From CBFFRJ01 sp965644225 (lineage in GTDB: Bacteria > Pseudomonadota > Gammaproteobacteria > Enterobacterales > Enterobacteriaceae): a stretch of DNA of 39,393 bases. A program made the position numbers and the translations under genes. Every line of letters begins with the position of its first letter. Position 1 is the first letter of the stretch. The notes below the pieces were generated by a model. That model did not search any database. It was not told the DNA's origin and was given only the letters and a program-made list of their open reading frames with translations. Where the stretch lies: the NCBI RefSeq assembly GCF_965644225.1, contig NZ_CBFFRJ010000041.1:1-39393 (forward strand). Reading direction: 5' to 3'. Positions 25,050 through 33,680 of this stretch are shown piece by piece.

Positions 25050-25099
25050 TTTTTTTATGATACAGGATTCTTACTTCGGCCCTTACGCAGGAGCGTCAT

Positions 25100-25711
25100 G
25101 TGATAGGCAGACTCAGAGGCATTATTCTCGAAAAACAACCCCCTTTAGTGCTGCTGGAGGTTGGCGGTGTGGGCTATGAAGTACATATGCCAATGACCTG
25201 TTTCTACGAATTGCCTGAAGCCGGTAAAGAGACGGTGGTTTTCACCCATTTTGTGGTGCGTGAAGATGCACATCTGCTGTTTGGTTTTAATAACAAACAA
25301 GAGCGTACTCTGTTTCGTGAGCTGATTAAAACCAATGGCGTAGGGCCGAAACTGGCGCTGGCGATCCTCTCGGGTATGAACGCGCAGCAGTTTGTTAATG
25401 CGGTTGAGCGGGAAGAGCCTGCGGCACTGATTAAACTGCCGGGTATTGGCAAGAAAACCGCCGAACGCCTGATTGTCGAAATGAAAGACCGCTTTAAAGG
25501 TCTGCATGGCGACCTCTTCACGCCGGCAGCCGATCTGGTGTTGACCTCACCGGCAGGTCCGGCGACGGACGATGCAGAACAGGAAGCCGTTGCCGCACTG
25601 GTGGCGCTGGGCTATAAACCACAGGAAGCCAGCCGGATGGTCAGTAAAATCGCCAAGCCGGATGCCAGCAGTGAAACGCTAATCCGCGAAGCACTACGTG
25701 CCGCGTTGTGA
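25100..25711 (+). CDS. ruvA: Holliday junction DNA helicase subunit RuvA
   Basis: Tetrameric protein that binds four-way junctions and loads RuvB. It is 203 aa with a GTG start (coding IGRLRGIILE after the start), as in E. coli; gcaggagcg lies just upstream. Domain I is an OB fold (residues 1-65), domain II has two helix-hairpin-helix motifs (NGVGPKLALAILSG and LPGIGKKTAERLI), and after a flexible linker near 145-155 comes domain III (AVAALVALGYKPQEA), which contacts RuvB. It is 8 bp from ruvB and under the LexA box. Confidence 0.97.
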   Translation: MIGRLRGIILEKQPPLVLLEVGGVGYEVHMPMTCFYELPEAGKETVVFTHFVVREDAHLLFGFNNKQERTLFRELIKTNGVGPKLALAILSGMNAQQFVNAVEREEPAALIKLPGIGKKTAERLIVEMKDRFKGLHGDLFTPAADLVLTSPAGPATDDAEQEAVAALVALGYKPQEASRMVSKIAKPDASSETLIREALRAAL

Positions 25712-25719
25712 GGTAAAGG

Positions 25720-26730
25720 ATGATAGAAGCAGACCGTCTGATTTCCCCCGGCAGCGTTAATGCCGAAGAGGTCGCGGACAGGGCTATTCGCCCGAAAATG
25801 CTGGCTGAATATATCGGCCAGCCGCAGGTTCGCTCGCAAATGGAAATCTTTATCCAGGCGGCGAAACAGCGTGGCGATGCCCTGGATCATCTGCTGATTT
25901 TCGGCCCTCCGGGCCTCGGTAAAACCACGCTTGCCAACATCGTCGCCAACGAGATGGGCGTCAACTTACGTACCACCTCCGGCCCGGTGCTGGAAAAAGC
26001 CGGGGATCTGGCGGCGATGCTCACCAACCTCGAACCTCATGATGTCCTGTTTATTGATGAAATTCATCGTCTGTCACCGGTGGTCGAAGAGGTGCTCTAC
26101 CCGGCGATGGAAGACTATCAGCTGGATATTATGATTGGCGAAGGGCCTGCCGCGCGCTCCATCAAAATCGACCTGCCGCCGTTTACGCTGATAGGGGCTA
26201 CCACCCGCGCCGGTTCACTGACGTCGCCATTGCGTGACCGCTTTGGGATCGTGCAGCGGCTGGAGTTTTATCAGGTGGCCGATTTACAGCACATCGTCGG
26301 GCGCAGCGCACGTTTTATGGGGCTGGATATGAGTGAGGAAGGGGCGCTGGAAGTGGCCCGTCGCGCACGTGGCACCCCGCGTATTGCCAACCGCCTGTTA
26401 CGCCGCGTGCGTGATTTTGCCGAAGTGAAACATGACGGGGCGATTTCTCAGGATATCGCTTCGCAGGCGCTTGATATGCTCAATGTCGATGCCGAAGGGT
26501 TTGACTATATGGACCGTAAACTGCTGCTCGCGGTGATAGATAAATTCTTTGGCGGGCCGGTCGGGCTGGACAACCTCGCTGCGGCGATTGGTGAAGAGCG
26601 CGAAACCATTGAGGATGTTCTGGAACCCTATCTGATCCAACAGGGTTTCCTGCAACGTACGCCGCGCGGACGTATGGCGACGGTGCGGGCATGGAATCAC
26701 TTTGGCATCACGCCACCGGCAATGCCGTAA
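25720..26730 (+). CDS. ruvB: Holliday junction DNA helicase RuvB
   Basis: AAA+ hexameric motor that drives branch migration with RuvA. It has 336 aa as in E. coli. Walker A is GPPGLGKTTLAN, Walker B LFIDEIHRL, sensor 1 LIGATTRAGSLTSPLRDRFG (containing the arginine finger), and sensor 2 GTPRIANRLLRR; the C-terminal winged helix ends GRMATVRAWNHFG. Start at the ATG at 25720 with gtaaagg upstream. It is the last gene of the SOS unit; the convergent 31-codon ORF begins its stop only 15 bp away. Confidence 0.98.
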   Translation: MIEADRLISPGSVNAEEVADRAIRPKMLAEYIGQPQVRSQMEIFIQAAKQRGDALDHLLIFGPPGLGKTTLANIVANEMGVNLRTTSGPVLEKAGDLAAMLTNLEPHDVLFIDEIHRLSPVVEEVLYPAMEDYQLDIMIGEGPAARSIKIDLPPFTLIGATTRAGSLTSPLRDRFGIVQRLEFYQVADLQHIVGRSARFMGLDMSEEGALEVARRARGTPRIANRLLRRVRDFAEVKHDGAISQDIASQALDMLNVDAEGFDYMDRKLLLAVIDKFFGGPVGLDNLAAAIGEERETIEDVLEPYLIQQGFLQRTPRGRMATVRAWNHFGITPPAMP

Positions 26731-26744
26731 GCTCCATTTAGCTG

Positions 26745-26840
26745 TCAATAATCGTTGTCGATATCCTGCATGGCGGAACGGGAAACCAGCACTGCCAGCA
26801 GGAAAAGCGCAATCAGGACGCCCAATCCGATCAGTAGCAT
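26745..26840 (-). CDS. Candidate 31-residue single-pass membrane protein
   Basis: A short ORF encoding one hydrophobic helix (MLLIGLGVLIALFLLAVLVS) followed by the polar tail RSAMQDIDNDY and TGA. Its ATG at 26840 is preceded by a very strong purine-rich site (gggaggggc, 4-5 bp away), and a plausible sigma-70 promoter lies about 110 bp upstream on the same strand. The single helix with a short acidic tail is typical of the bacterial small membrane proteins of 20-50 residues. It is not E. coli YobI, a different 21-residue protein that I recall from this neighbourhood. Evidence is composition, ribosome site and promoter only. Confidence 0.6.
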   Translation of the reverse strand: MLLIGLGVLIALFLLAVLVSRSAMQDIDNDY

Positions 26841-26952
26841 ATTGCCCCTCCCGCCCGGTTAACCTGTCCATGCCCGTACAGTCAGTCCCTGATCAAACTC
26901 TAGAAGGACTTGTCTGACCACAGCGCCGCAGTCGTAAAGAATTGCGCAAAAG

Positions 26953-26981
26953 ATCACAAGGCTGAAATATATAAATGACAA
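26953..26981 (-). promoter_or_regulatory. Candidate sigma-70 promoter for the 31-codon ORF
   Basis: Minus strand: ttgtca (26981-26976), 17-bp spacer, tgtgat (26958-26953). The -35 matches five of six positions, the -10 four of six. It would give a leader of about 105 bases before the ORF. Confidence 0.4.
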
Positions 26982-27014
26982 CACCTGCGTTAAGGGTATT
27001 TGCTGCTAGCGGCA

Positions 27015-27041
27015 GGGCACCCGAATCAATATCAGGTGCCC
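27015..27041. repeat. Inverted repeat downstream of znuB
   Basis: gggcacc (27015-27021) and ggtgccc (27035-27041) form a 7-bp perfect stem with a 13-base loop, 24 bp beyond the znuB stop. Neither direction has a T run, so it is not a canonical terminator; it could protect the znuCB mRNA end or assist Rho-dependent termination. Confidence 0.4.
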
Positions 27042-27064
27042 CGGAAGAGAAGGGGAGATGACGA

Positions 27065-27850
27065 TTAACGGGCGCTCTTTTTCACCATTGAGAAGATAAA
27101 CAACAGCGCGGCGCAGAGCACCACTGAAGGCCCCGCCGGGGTGTCATAGAACGCGGAGAAGGTAAGCCCTCCGGTGACGGCAATCATCCCGATGCCGACC
27201 GCAACACCCGCCATCTGCTCGGGGGTCCGGGCGAAGCGACGGGCTGTTGCCGCCGGGATAATCAGCAGCGAGGTGATGATCAGCGCACCGACAAACTTCA
27301 TGGCCACGCCGATGGTCAGCGCGGTGACCAGCATGAGCAGCAATTTGACCCGCTGGATCTTAACGCCATCGACAAATGCCAGTTCAGGGCTGATGGTCAT
27401 TGACAGTAAATTACGCCACTGCCAGAACAGAATTCCCAGCACCACCGCCACTCCCAGCGCAATAGAAATTAAATCCTGCGGCGTTACCGCGAGCAGATCG
27501 CCAAACAGGTAGGCCATCAAATCGACGCGGATGTTCGACATCAAACTGACCACCACCATACCGAGCGATAAGGCGCTGTGGGCCATGATCCCCAGCAGCG
27601 TATCCACCGACAGATGGGGGCGTTTTTCCAGCCACACCAGCCCGGTTGCCAGCAGCAGCGTCACTACGATGACCGCGTAGAAGGGGTTAACGTCGAGCAA
27701 TAAACCGAACGCCACCCCAAGCAGTGAGGCATGCGCCAGGGTGTCGCCGAAATAGGACATCCGACGCCAGACAACGAAGGAGCCCAGCGGACCTGCCGCG
27801 CAGGCAAGCAAAATCCCGGCTAACCAGCCGGGGAGGAGTAATTCAATCAT
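27065..27850 (-). CDS. znuB: Zinc ABC transporter permease ZnuB
   Basis: Inner-membrane subunit of the high-affinity zinc importer ZnuABC. It is 261 aa (E. coli 261), an ABC-3 family permease with about eight helices. Recognisable segments are LACAAGPLGSFVVWRRMSYF, DTLAHASLLGVAFG and VGALIITSLLIIPAATARRFA, the family's conserved cytoplasmic loop. Its start overlaps the znuC stop by 4 bp, giving equal expression of ATPase and permease. Confidence 0.97.
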   Translation of the reverse strand: MIELLLPGWLAGILLACAAGPLGSFVVWRRMSYFGDTLAHASLLGVAFGLLLDVNPFYAVIVVTLLLATGLVWLEKRPHLSVDTLLGIMAHSALSLGMVVVSLMSNIRVDLMAYLFGDLLAVTPQDLISIALGVAVVLGILFWQWRNLLSMTISPELAFVDGVKIQRVKLLLMLVTALTIGVAMKFVGALIITSLLIIPAATARRFARTPEQMAGVAVGIGMIAVTGGLTFSAFYDTPAGPSVVLCAALLFIFSMVKKSAR

Positions 27851-28602
27851 CCGCGTCCATTTCCCTGACGTAATACAATGCGCCCTTGTAAATCATGGCG
27901 ATGGTTATGCTGGTGGCGATAAATACCCAGTTGTTCAGCCCCACGAGAGCCGAACATTGAAATGAATTCCGGGTGCATAGAGACCACTTCAGGCGCGCCT
28001 GAGCAACAGATATGGTGATTAAGACACAGCACTTCATCGGTCTTTGCCATCACCAGATGTAAATCGTGGGAGACCATCAGCACGGCGCAGTTGAGTTCGC
28101 GACGCAGGGTATCGATAAGGTCATACAGCGCGACCTGACCATTAACATCAACGCCCTGAGTCGGCTCGTCCAGAACCAGCAGTTCCGGAGTATTGAGCAA
28201 AGCACGGGCAAGCAGGACGCGCTGAGTTTCTCCGCCCGACAGTTTCTGCATCGGGGCATCGACCAGGTGTGCGGCCTGGACACGCTTGAGTGCGGGCAGA
28301 ATGGCGTCTTTATGGGTGCCGGGGCGCAAACGCATAAAACGACCCACGGTCAGCGGCAGAGTAGCATCAAGGTGAAGTTTTTGCGGCACATAGCCGATTT
28401 TCAGATTATTACCGCGATTGATCGTACCGGAATCAGGTGCTACCAGCCCCAGAACGACGCGTACCAGCGTCGATTTCCCGGCCCCATTTGGGCCGAGGAG
28501 GGTAAGAATTTTACCCGGTTCTAAATTGAGCGAAATGTCAGACAGGACGCGTCTTTGACCGAAACTGACGGAGACATTTTGCAGAGTAATCAAATTAGTC
28601 AT
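27847..28602 (-). CDS. znuC: Zinc ABC transporter ATP-binding protein ZnuC
   Basis: ATPase of the ZnuABC zinc importer. The start is the ATG at 28602 (MTNLITLQNVSVSFG, 251 aa, as in E. coli); the longer frame to 28653 runs through the Zur operator and is rejected. Walker A is LLGPNGAGKSTLV, the ABC signature LSGGETQRVLLARAL, Walker B LLVLDEPTQGVD, and the switch histidine is in LMVSHDLH. The C-terminal tail is histidine-rich (YRHQHNHRHD). Transcribed divergently from znuA. Confidence 0.97.
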   Translation of the reverse strand: MTNLITLQNVSVSFGQRRVLSDISLNLEPGKILTLLGPNGAGKSTLVRVVLGLVAPDSGTINRGNNLKIGYVPQKLHLDATLPLTVGRFMRLRPGTHKDAILPALKRVQAAHLVDAPMQKLSGGETQRVLLARALLNTPELLVLDEPTQGVDVNGQVALYDLIDTLRRELNCAVLMVSHDLHLVMAKTDEVLCLNHHICCSGAPEVVSMHPEFISMFGSRGAEQLGIYRHQHNHRHDLQGRIVLRQGNGRG

Positions 28603-28629
28603 ATCGTTTAAAGGGTTGCACAAGTGATA

Positions 28630-28650
28630 GAATGTTATAATATCACATTC
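28630..28650. promoter_or_regulatory. Zur operator between znuC and znuA
   Basis: The near-palindrome aatgttataatatcacatt (28631-28649) matches the gammaproteobacterial Zur box GAAATGTTATANTATAACATTTC and the known E. coli znu operator. It lies 28 bp before znuC and 31 bp before znuA, so zinc-loaded Zur would repress both arms at once. Confidence 0.9.
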
Positions 28651-28680
28651 CACTCATTCATTACGATAAGTAGTTGCATT

Positions 28681-29625
28681 ATGTTACATAAAAATACGCT
28701 TCTTTGCGCAACACTCTCCACTGCCCTTTTGGGGGCTGTAACAGGCACCGCAAATGCAGCGGTCGTCGCTTCAATTAAGCCATTAGGCTTTATCGCGTCC
28801 GCCATTGCAGATGGGGTCACGACTACTGAGGTTTTGCTGCCGGATGGCGCATCGGAGCATGATTATGCGCTACGGCCATCAGATGTAAAACGCTTAAAGA
28901 ACGCGGACTTAGTCTTCTGGGTTGGGCCAGAGATGGAAGCCTTTATGGACAAGTCGGCACAGCAGATCCCGGCGGCAAAACAAGTCCAGATGGCGACGCT
29001 GCCGAATGTGGAACCGTTGCTCATCAAAGGCAGTGATGATGACGATCATGATCATGCCGGGCACGACCATGGCGATGAAAATAGTGACGAGCATCATCAT
29101 CATGGTGATTACAACATGCATCTGTGGCTTTCACCGGAGATTGCGCGGATGTCGGCGGTTGCAATCCACGATAAATTAGTGGAACTTATGCCGCAAAGCC
29201 GAGCACGGCTGGATGCCAACCTGCAAGCATTTGAGGCACAATTAGCCCAAACAGATAAGCAAGTTGGTAGCGAGCTGGCACCGCTGAAAGGTAAGGGGTA
29301 TTTCGTTTTTCATGATGCCTACGGCTACTTTGAGAAACACTACGGGCTGACCTCTCTGGGTCATTTTACCGTCAACCCTGAAATTCAACCTGGTGCGCAG
29401 CGTTTACATCAAATCAGAACACAGTTGGTTGAGCAAAAAGCAGTCTGCGTTTTTGCTGAGCCACAGTTCAGGCCGGCCGTCGTTGAAGCGGTTGCCAGAG
29501 GTACGTCCGTCAGAATGGGGACGTTAGATCCGCTGGGAACCCCTGTCCAACTGGGTAAAGAGAGCTATACACAGTTCCTGACTCTGTTGTCGAACCAGTA
29601 CGCGAGCTGCCTGAAAGGAGAATAA
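28681..29625 (+). CDS. znuA: Periplasmic zinc-binding protein ZnuA
   Basis: Solute-binding protein (cluster A-I/TroA type) that captures zinc for ZnuBC. The ATG at 28681 gives 314 aa with a Sec signal peptide ending ANA (MLHKNTLLCATLSTALLGAV...); in-frame upstream sequence overlaps the Zur site. Zinc ligands are in GASEHDYALRPS, the MHLWLSPE region and YFVFHDAYGYFE. The mobile His/Asp-rich loop is pronounced (DDDDHDHAGHDHGD, then EHHHHGDYNMH), slightly longer than in E. coli (310 aa total). The ribosome site is weak. mepM follows after 15 bp. Confidence 0.96.
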   Translation: MLHKNTLLCATLSTALLGAVTGTANAAVVASIKPLGFIASAIADGVTTTEVLLPDGASEHDYALRPSDVKRLKNADLVFWVGPEMEAFMDKSAQQIPAAKQVQMATLPNVEPLLIKGSDDDDHDHAGHDHGDENSDEHHHHGDYNMHLWLSPEIARMSAVAIHDKLVELMPQSRARLDANLQAFEAQLAQTDKQVGSELAPLKGKGYFVFHDAYGYFEKHYGLTSLGHFTVNPEIQPGAQRLHQIRTQLVEQKAVCVFAEPQFRPAVVEAVARGTSVRMGTLDPLGTPVQLGKESYTQFLTLLSNQYASCLKGE

Positions 29626-29640
29626 CGAGGAAGTGGATAC

Positions 29641-30972
29641 GTGCAACAGATAGCCCGCTCTGTCGCTCTGGCATTTAATAATCTGCCCCGGCCCCACCGC
29701 GTTATGCTGGGGTCACTTACAGTACTCACCCTTACGGTCGCCGTCTGGCGGCCGTATGTCTACCATCCGGAATATCAGGAATCTGCCCCAGTAGCCAAGG
29801 TTATCACGCTTGATAAGAACGAAGTTCGTTCGCTTCTGCCTGATGCCAGCGAACCCATTGACCAGACGACGCCAGATGAAGTGGAGGACATTCCTCAGGA
29901 TGAACTGGACGATAAAACGGCCAGTGAAGCTGGCGTGCATGAATATGTGGTCTCAACCGGCGATACCTTAAGCAGCATCCTCAATCAGTACGGTATTGAT
30001 ATGGGCGATATCAGCCAGCTTGCCTCGGCGGATAAAGACCTGCGTAATATGAAAATTGGTCAGCAGCTCTCGTGGACGCTAACCGCTGATGGTGATTTAC
30101 AGCGTCTGACCTGGGAGATGTCCCGCCGCGAAACCCGTACCTATGACCGCGTGGATGGCGGTTTTAAAATGAGCAGCGAGTTGCAGGAAGGCGACTGGGT
30201 TAATGCGGTGATGAAGGGGACGGTGGGCGGCAGCTTTGTCAGCAGTGCGAAAAGTGCCGGACTGAGCAGCAGTGAAATAAGCTCTGTCATCAAGGCGATG
30301 CAGTGGCAGATGGATTTTCGCAAGCTGAAAAAAGGCGATGAATTCTCCGTGCTGATGTCCCGCGAGATGTTGCAGGGCAAACAGGAGCAAAGCCAGCTGC
30401 TGGGCGTGCGTCTGCGTTCATCAGGCAAGGACTATTTCGCCATTCGTGCCGAAGACGGTAAATTTTACGATCGTAACGGTACAGGTCTTGCGAAAGGGTT
30501 TATGCGTTTCCCGACCTCCAGACAGTTCCGCGTCTCCTCGAACTTTAATCCGCGTCGCCTTAACCCGGTGACCGGACGTGTGGCACCGCATAAGGGCGTC
30601 GATTTCGCCATGCCGCAGGGCACGCCAGTGCTCTCTGTCGGGGATGGCGAAGTGGTTGTCGCCAAACGCAGCGGTGCGGCCGGGTACTATGTTGCGGTGC
30701 GTCATGGGCGCACCTACACCACCCGCTATATGCACCTGCGTAAGCTGTTGGTGAAAGAAGGGCAGAGCGTTAAACGTGGCGACCGTATTGCGCTCTCGGG
30801 CAATACCGGACGCTCAACAGGGCCTCATCTGCACTATGAAGTATGGATTAATCAGCAGGCAGTGAACCCGTTGACGGCTAAGCTGCCGAGAACCGAAGGG
30901 TTAACAGGCTCGGATCGTCGTGACTATCTGGCCCAGGTTAAGGACGTGGTTCCTCAACTCCGCTTCGATTAA
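29641..30972 (+). CDS. mepM: Murein DD-endopeptidase MepM
   Basis: Cleaves D-Ala-mDAP cross-links in peptidoglycan, making room for new strands during growth. It is 443 aa from the GTG at 29641 (E. coli 440, same N-terminus QQIARSVALAFNNLPRPHR); aacgagg precedes the start. One N-terminal helix (about 22-39), a LysM domain (HEYVVSTGDTLSSILNQYG), an OapA-like middle region, and a C-terminal LytM/M23 peptidase domain with zinc ligands in HKGVDFAMPQG (HxxxD) and GPHLHYEVW (HxH). It follows znuA closely, so zinc uptake and this zinc enzyme may share transcription. Confidence 0.97.
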   Translation: MQQIARSVALAFNNLPRPHRVMLGSLTVLTLTVAVWRPYVYHPEYQESAPVAKVITLDKNEVRSLLPDASEPIDQTTPDEVEDIPQDELDDKTASEAGVHEYVVSTGDTLSSILNQYGIDMGDISQLASADKDLRNMKIGQQLSWTLTADGDLQRLTWEMSRRETRTYDRVDGGFKMSSELQEGDWVNAVMKGTVGGSFVSSAKSAGLSSSEISSVIKAMQWQMDFRKLKKGDEFSVLMSREMLQGKQEQSQLLGVRLRSSGKDYFAIRAEDGKFYDRNGTGLAKGFMRFPTSRQFRVSSNFNPRRLNPVTGRVAPHKGVDFAMPQGTPVLSVGDGEVVVAKRSGAAGYYVAVRHGRTYTTRYMHLRKLLVKEGQSVKRGDRIALSGNTGRSTGPHLHYEVWINQQAVNPLTAKLPRTEGLTGSDRRDYLAQVKDVVPQLRFD

Positions 30973-30985
30973 TCTCTGCACCCTG

Positions 30986-31020
30986 AAAGCCGGTGTCTGC
31001 GTACACCGGCTTTTTCTTTT
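30986..31020 (+). terminator. Rho-independent terminator of znuA-mepM
   Basis: aaagccggtgt (30986-30996) pairs perfectly with acaccggcttt (31003-31013) around a 6-base loop, followed by a T-rich tract. It lies 14 bp past the mepM stop. Confidence 0.93.
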
Positions 31021-31093
31021 GTAGGAAACAGTGAGCCTCGCTACACTGTCTTTACTTTTCTTATTTAAATACCCACTTGCCTGCGGAATTTGC

Positions 31094-32068
31094 ATGGAAA
31101 CGAAGAAAAATAACACTGAATTTATTCCCGAATTTGAAAAGAGCTTTCGCCATCCGCGCTACTGGGGCGCATGGCTTGGAGTAATGGCTTTCGCTGGCGT
31201 TGCGATGATCCCGGCGTCAGTCCGCGACCCGCTGCTGGGTAAACTGGGTCGCCTGGCCGGAAAACTGGGTAAAAGCGCACGTCGTCGGGCGCAGATTAAT
31301 CTGCTGTACTGTTTCCCGGAAAAAAGTGAAACCGAACGTGAAGCATTGATCGACGAAATGTTTGCCACCGCTCCGCAGGCAATGGTGCTGATGGCTGAAC
31401 TGGCGCTGCGCGGCCCGGAAAAAATCCTTCCCCGCGTGGAATGGCGGGGAGAGGCAATCGTTGACACGCTGCGCCAGAACAATGAAAACGTTATTTTCCT
31501 TGTCCCGCATGGTTGGGGAGTGGATATCCCCGCGATGCTGATGGCGTCGCAGGGGCAAAAAATGGCCGCGATGTTCCATAACCAGGGAAATCCTGTTTTT
31601 GACTATGTGTGGAACACGGTTCGCCGTCGCTTCGGTGGCCGGTTGCATGCGCGAAATGACGGGATTAAACCTTTTATTCACTCGGTTCGTCAGGGCTACT
31701 GGGGCTATTACCTCCCGGACCAGGATCATGGCGCGGAGCACAGCGAGTTTGTCGACTTCTTCGCCACCTACAAAGCCACACTGCCGGCAATTGGTCGCCT
31801 GATGAAAGTCTGCCGCGCCCGCATTGTGCCGCTGTTCCCGATTTATGACGCAAAGTCGCACCGGCTGATTATTCAGGTGCGCCCGCCAATGGACGATCTG
31901 CTAACTGCGGACGACAACACCATTGCCCGTCGCATGAATGAGGAAGTGGAGAATCTGGTGGGGCCGAATCCTGAGCAATATACCTGGATCCTGAAGCTGC
32001 TGAAGACGCGTCGGGAGGGGGAAATTGAACCCTACCGGCGAAAAGAGCTGTTCCCGAAGAAGAAATAA
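31094..32068 (+). CDS. lpxM: Lipid A biosynthesis myristoyltransferase LpxM
   Basis: Adds the last secondary acyl chain (myristate) to Kdo2-lipid A at the inner membrane. It has 324 aa from the ATG at 31094 (METKKNNTEFIPEF; E. coli 323); an upstream start at 31031 is unsupported. One N-terminal helix (about 25-45) anchors a lysophospholipid-acyltransferase domain with the HX4D motif in LVPHGWGVDIP, followed by FHNQGNPVFDYVWNTVRRRFGG and the conserved GYYLPDQDHG. Its stop lies at the edge of the bidirectional-looking hairpin that ends pykA. Confidence 0.97.
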   Translation: METKKNNTEFIPEFEKSFRHPRYWGAWLGVMAFAGVAMIPASVRDPLLGKLGRLAGKLGKSARRRAQINLLYCFPEKSETEREALIDEMFATAPQAMVLMAELALRGPEKILPRVEWRGEAIVDTLRQNNENVIFLVPHGWGVDIPAMLMASQGQKMAAMFHNQGNPVFDYVWNTVRRRFGGRLHARNDGIKPFIHSVRQGYWGYYLPDQDHGAEHSEFVDFFATYKATLPAIGRLMKVCRARIVPLFPIYDAKSHRLIIQVRPPMDDLLTADDNTIARRMNEEVENLVGPNPEQYTWILKLLKTRREGEIEPYRRKELFPKKK

Positions 32069-32094
32069 AAAAATCCCCGCATCTGGCGGGGATT
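32066..32094 (-). terminator. Rho-independent terminator of pykA (overlaps the lpxM stop)
   Basis: Minus strand: aatccccgc, loop cagat, gcggggatt, then seven Ts (the A run at 32067-32073). The perfect 9-bp stem is located 19 bp past the pykA stop. The plus-strand side has only a poor T tract, but the stem may also slow read-through from lpxM. Confidence 0.88.
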
Positions 32095-32112
32095 GTCGTT
32101 TTAGCGTTTCAC

Positions 32113-33555
32113 TTATTCGACTGTCAGAATGCGGGTGGTATTGGTGGTGCCAATGGTGCTCATCACGTCTCCCTGGGTGACGATAACCAGATCACCGGAG
32201 AGCAGATAGCCTTTGTCACGCAGCAGGTTGACCGCATCGCTGGCGGCGACCACACCTTCACTGGTGCTGTCGAAATAGACCGGGGTTACGCCGCGGTACA
32301 GCGCGGTGAGGTTCAGCGTACGTTCATGGCGGGAAAGGGCGAAAATCGGCAGTCCGGAGCTGATACGGGAGGTCATCAGCGCCGTGCGTCCGGATTCGGT
32401 CATGGAGATAATCGCCGTGACGCCTTTCAGATGGTTAGCCGCGTACATTGCAGACATCGCAATGGCTTCTTCGACGTTATCGAACTGAATATCCAGGCGG
32501 TGTTTGGAAACGTTGATGCTGGGGATCTTCTCTGCGCCCAGGCAGACGCGCGCCATAGCGGCGACGGTTTCAGCCGGGTACTGACCCGCAGCGGTCTCCG
32601 CTGACAGCATGACCGCATCGGTACCATCCAGCACGGCGTTTGCCACGTCCATCACTTCCGCACGGGTTGGCATCGGATTAGTAATCATCGACTCCATCAT
32701 CTGCGTTGCCGTGATGACAGAGCGGTTAAGCTGGCGGGCGCGGCGAATTAAGGCCTTCTGAATACCAACCAGTTCCGGGTCGCCAATTTCCACGCCGAGG
32801 TCGCCACGCGCGACCATCACCACGTCGGAGGCGAGGATAACGTCATCCATAGCGTCCTGGCTGCAAACGGCTTCTGCACGTTCTACTTTGGCAACAATTT
32901 TGGCGTCACAGCCTGCATCACGTGCGAGGCGGCGGGCATAATTAAGGTCTTCGCCGCAGCGAGGGAAGGAGACGGCAAGGTAATCCACGCCAATGTGCGC
33001 AGCGGTCAGGATATCGGCTTTATCTTTTTCAGTCAGTGCTTCGGCTGACAGGCCGCCGCCCAGTTTGTTAATCCCTTTGTTATTGGAAAGCGGGCCGCCG
33101 ACGGTAACTTCGGTAAACACTTTCATGCCCTGTACTTCCAGTACTTTTAACTGTACGCGACCATCATCCAGCAACAGGATATCGCCAGGAACGACATCAG
33201 CAGGCAGGCCTTTGTAGTCGATGCCGACTTTCTCTTTGTCGCCTTCGCCTTTGCTGAGGTTGGCATCCAGCAGGAATTTATCGCCAATGTTCAGGAAGAC
33301 TTTACCTTCCTTAAAGGTGGACACGCGGATTTTGGGCCCTTGCAGGTCGCCAAGGATGGCTACATGGCGTCCCAGTTTTGCCGCAATCTCACGTACCTTA
33401 TCCGCACGTAATTTATGATCTTCTGCGGTGCCGTGGGAGAAGTTCATACGCACCACGTTGGCGCCTGCGGCGATAACTTTTTCGAGGTTATTATCGCGAT
33501 CGGTAGCCGGGCCGAGGGTGGTAACGATTTTGGTTCTGCGAAGCCTTCTGGACAT
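32113..33555 (-). CDS. pykA: Pyruvate kinase II
   Basis: Converts phosphoenolpyruvate and ADP to pyruvate and ATP. The 480-aa product matches E. coli PykA, the AMP-activated isozyme. Visible are the N-terminal RRTKIVTTLGPAT, MNFSHGT, the B-domain, the active-site lysine segment AKIVAKVERAE, VMVARGDLGVEI, and ITATQMMESM; the C-terminal domain holds the allosteric site. It lies 125 bp downstream of hexR on the same strand but has its own leader, containing an inverted repeat tctcc...ggaga near 33615-33635. Confidence 0.97.
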   Translation of the reverse strand: MSRRLRRTKIVTTLGPATDRDNNLEKVIAAGANVVRMNFSHGTAEDHKLRADKVREIAAKLGRHVAILGDLQGPKIRVSTFKEGKVFLNIGDKFLLDANLSKGEGDKEKVGIDYKGLPADVVPGDILLLDDGRVQLKVLEVQGMKVFTEVTVGGPLSNNKGINKLGGGLSAEALTEKDKADILTAAHIGVDYLAVSFPRCGEDLNYARRLARDAGCDAKIVAKVERAEAVCSQDAMDDVILASDVVMVARGDLGVEIGDPELVGIQKALIRRARQLNRSVITATQMMESMITNPMPTRAEVMDVANAVLDGTDAVMLSAETAAGQYPAETVAAMARVCLGAEKIPSINVSKHRLDIQFDNVEEAIAMSAMYAANHLKGVTAIISMTESGRTALMTSRISSGLPIFALSRHERTLNLTALYRGVTPVYFDSTSEGVVAASDAVNLLRDKGYLLSGDLVIVTQGDVMSTIGTTNTTRILTVE

Positions 33556-33680
33556 GTAATACTCCGTTGTCTAAAACAACCAGGTGTTGCGTGAACATGA
33601 ATTCGGGTACGGTCTCCACGTGAGAGGAGAACAGTGAATTTACCCGAATGGCGTAAAATGTTACAACTTTGTTGTTGCTG

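Noticed and set aside
24973..25099. A homologue of the E. coli small protein YobI between ruvC and ruvA
   Set aside because: I looked for a short ORF resembling YobI in the gap before ruvA and found none; only the LexA box and ruvA leader are visible.
29037..29118. Repetitive gat/cat-rich tract in znuA as a possible microsatellite or repeat
   Set aside because: It encodes the His/Asp-rich zinc-capturing loop that is standard in ZnuA proteins; the repetition is at codon level and functional.
33640..33670. Second HexR site in the pykA leader (gtaaaatgttaca)
   Set aside because: The arms are unevenly spaced and do not fit the 15-bp HexR palindrome.
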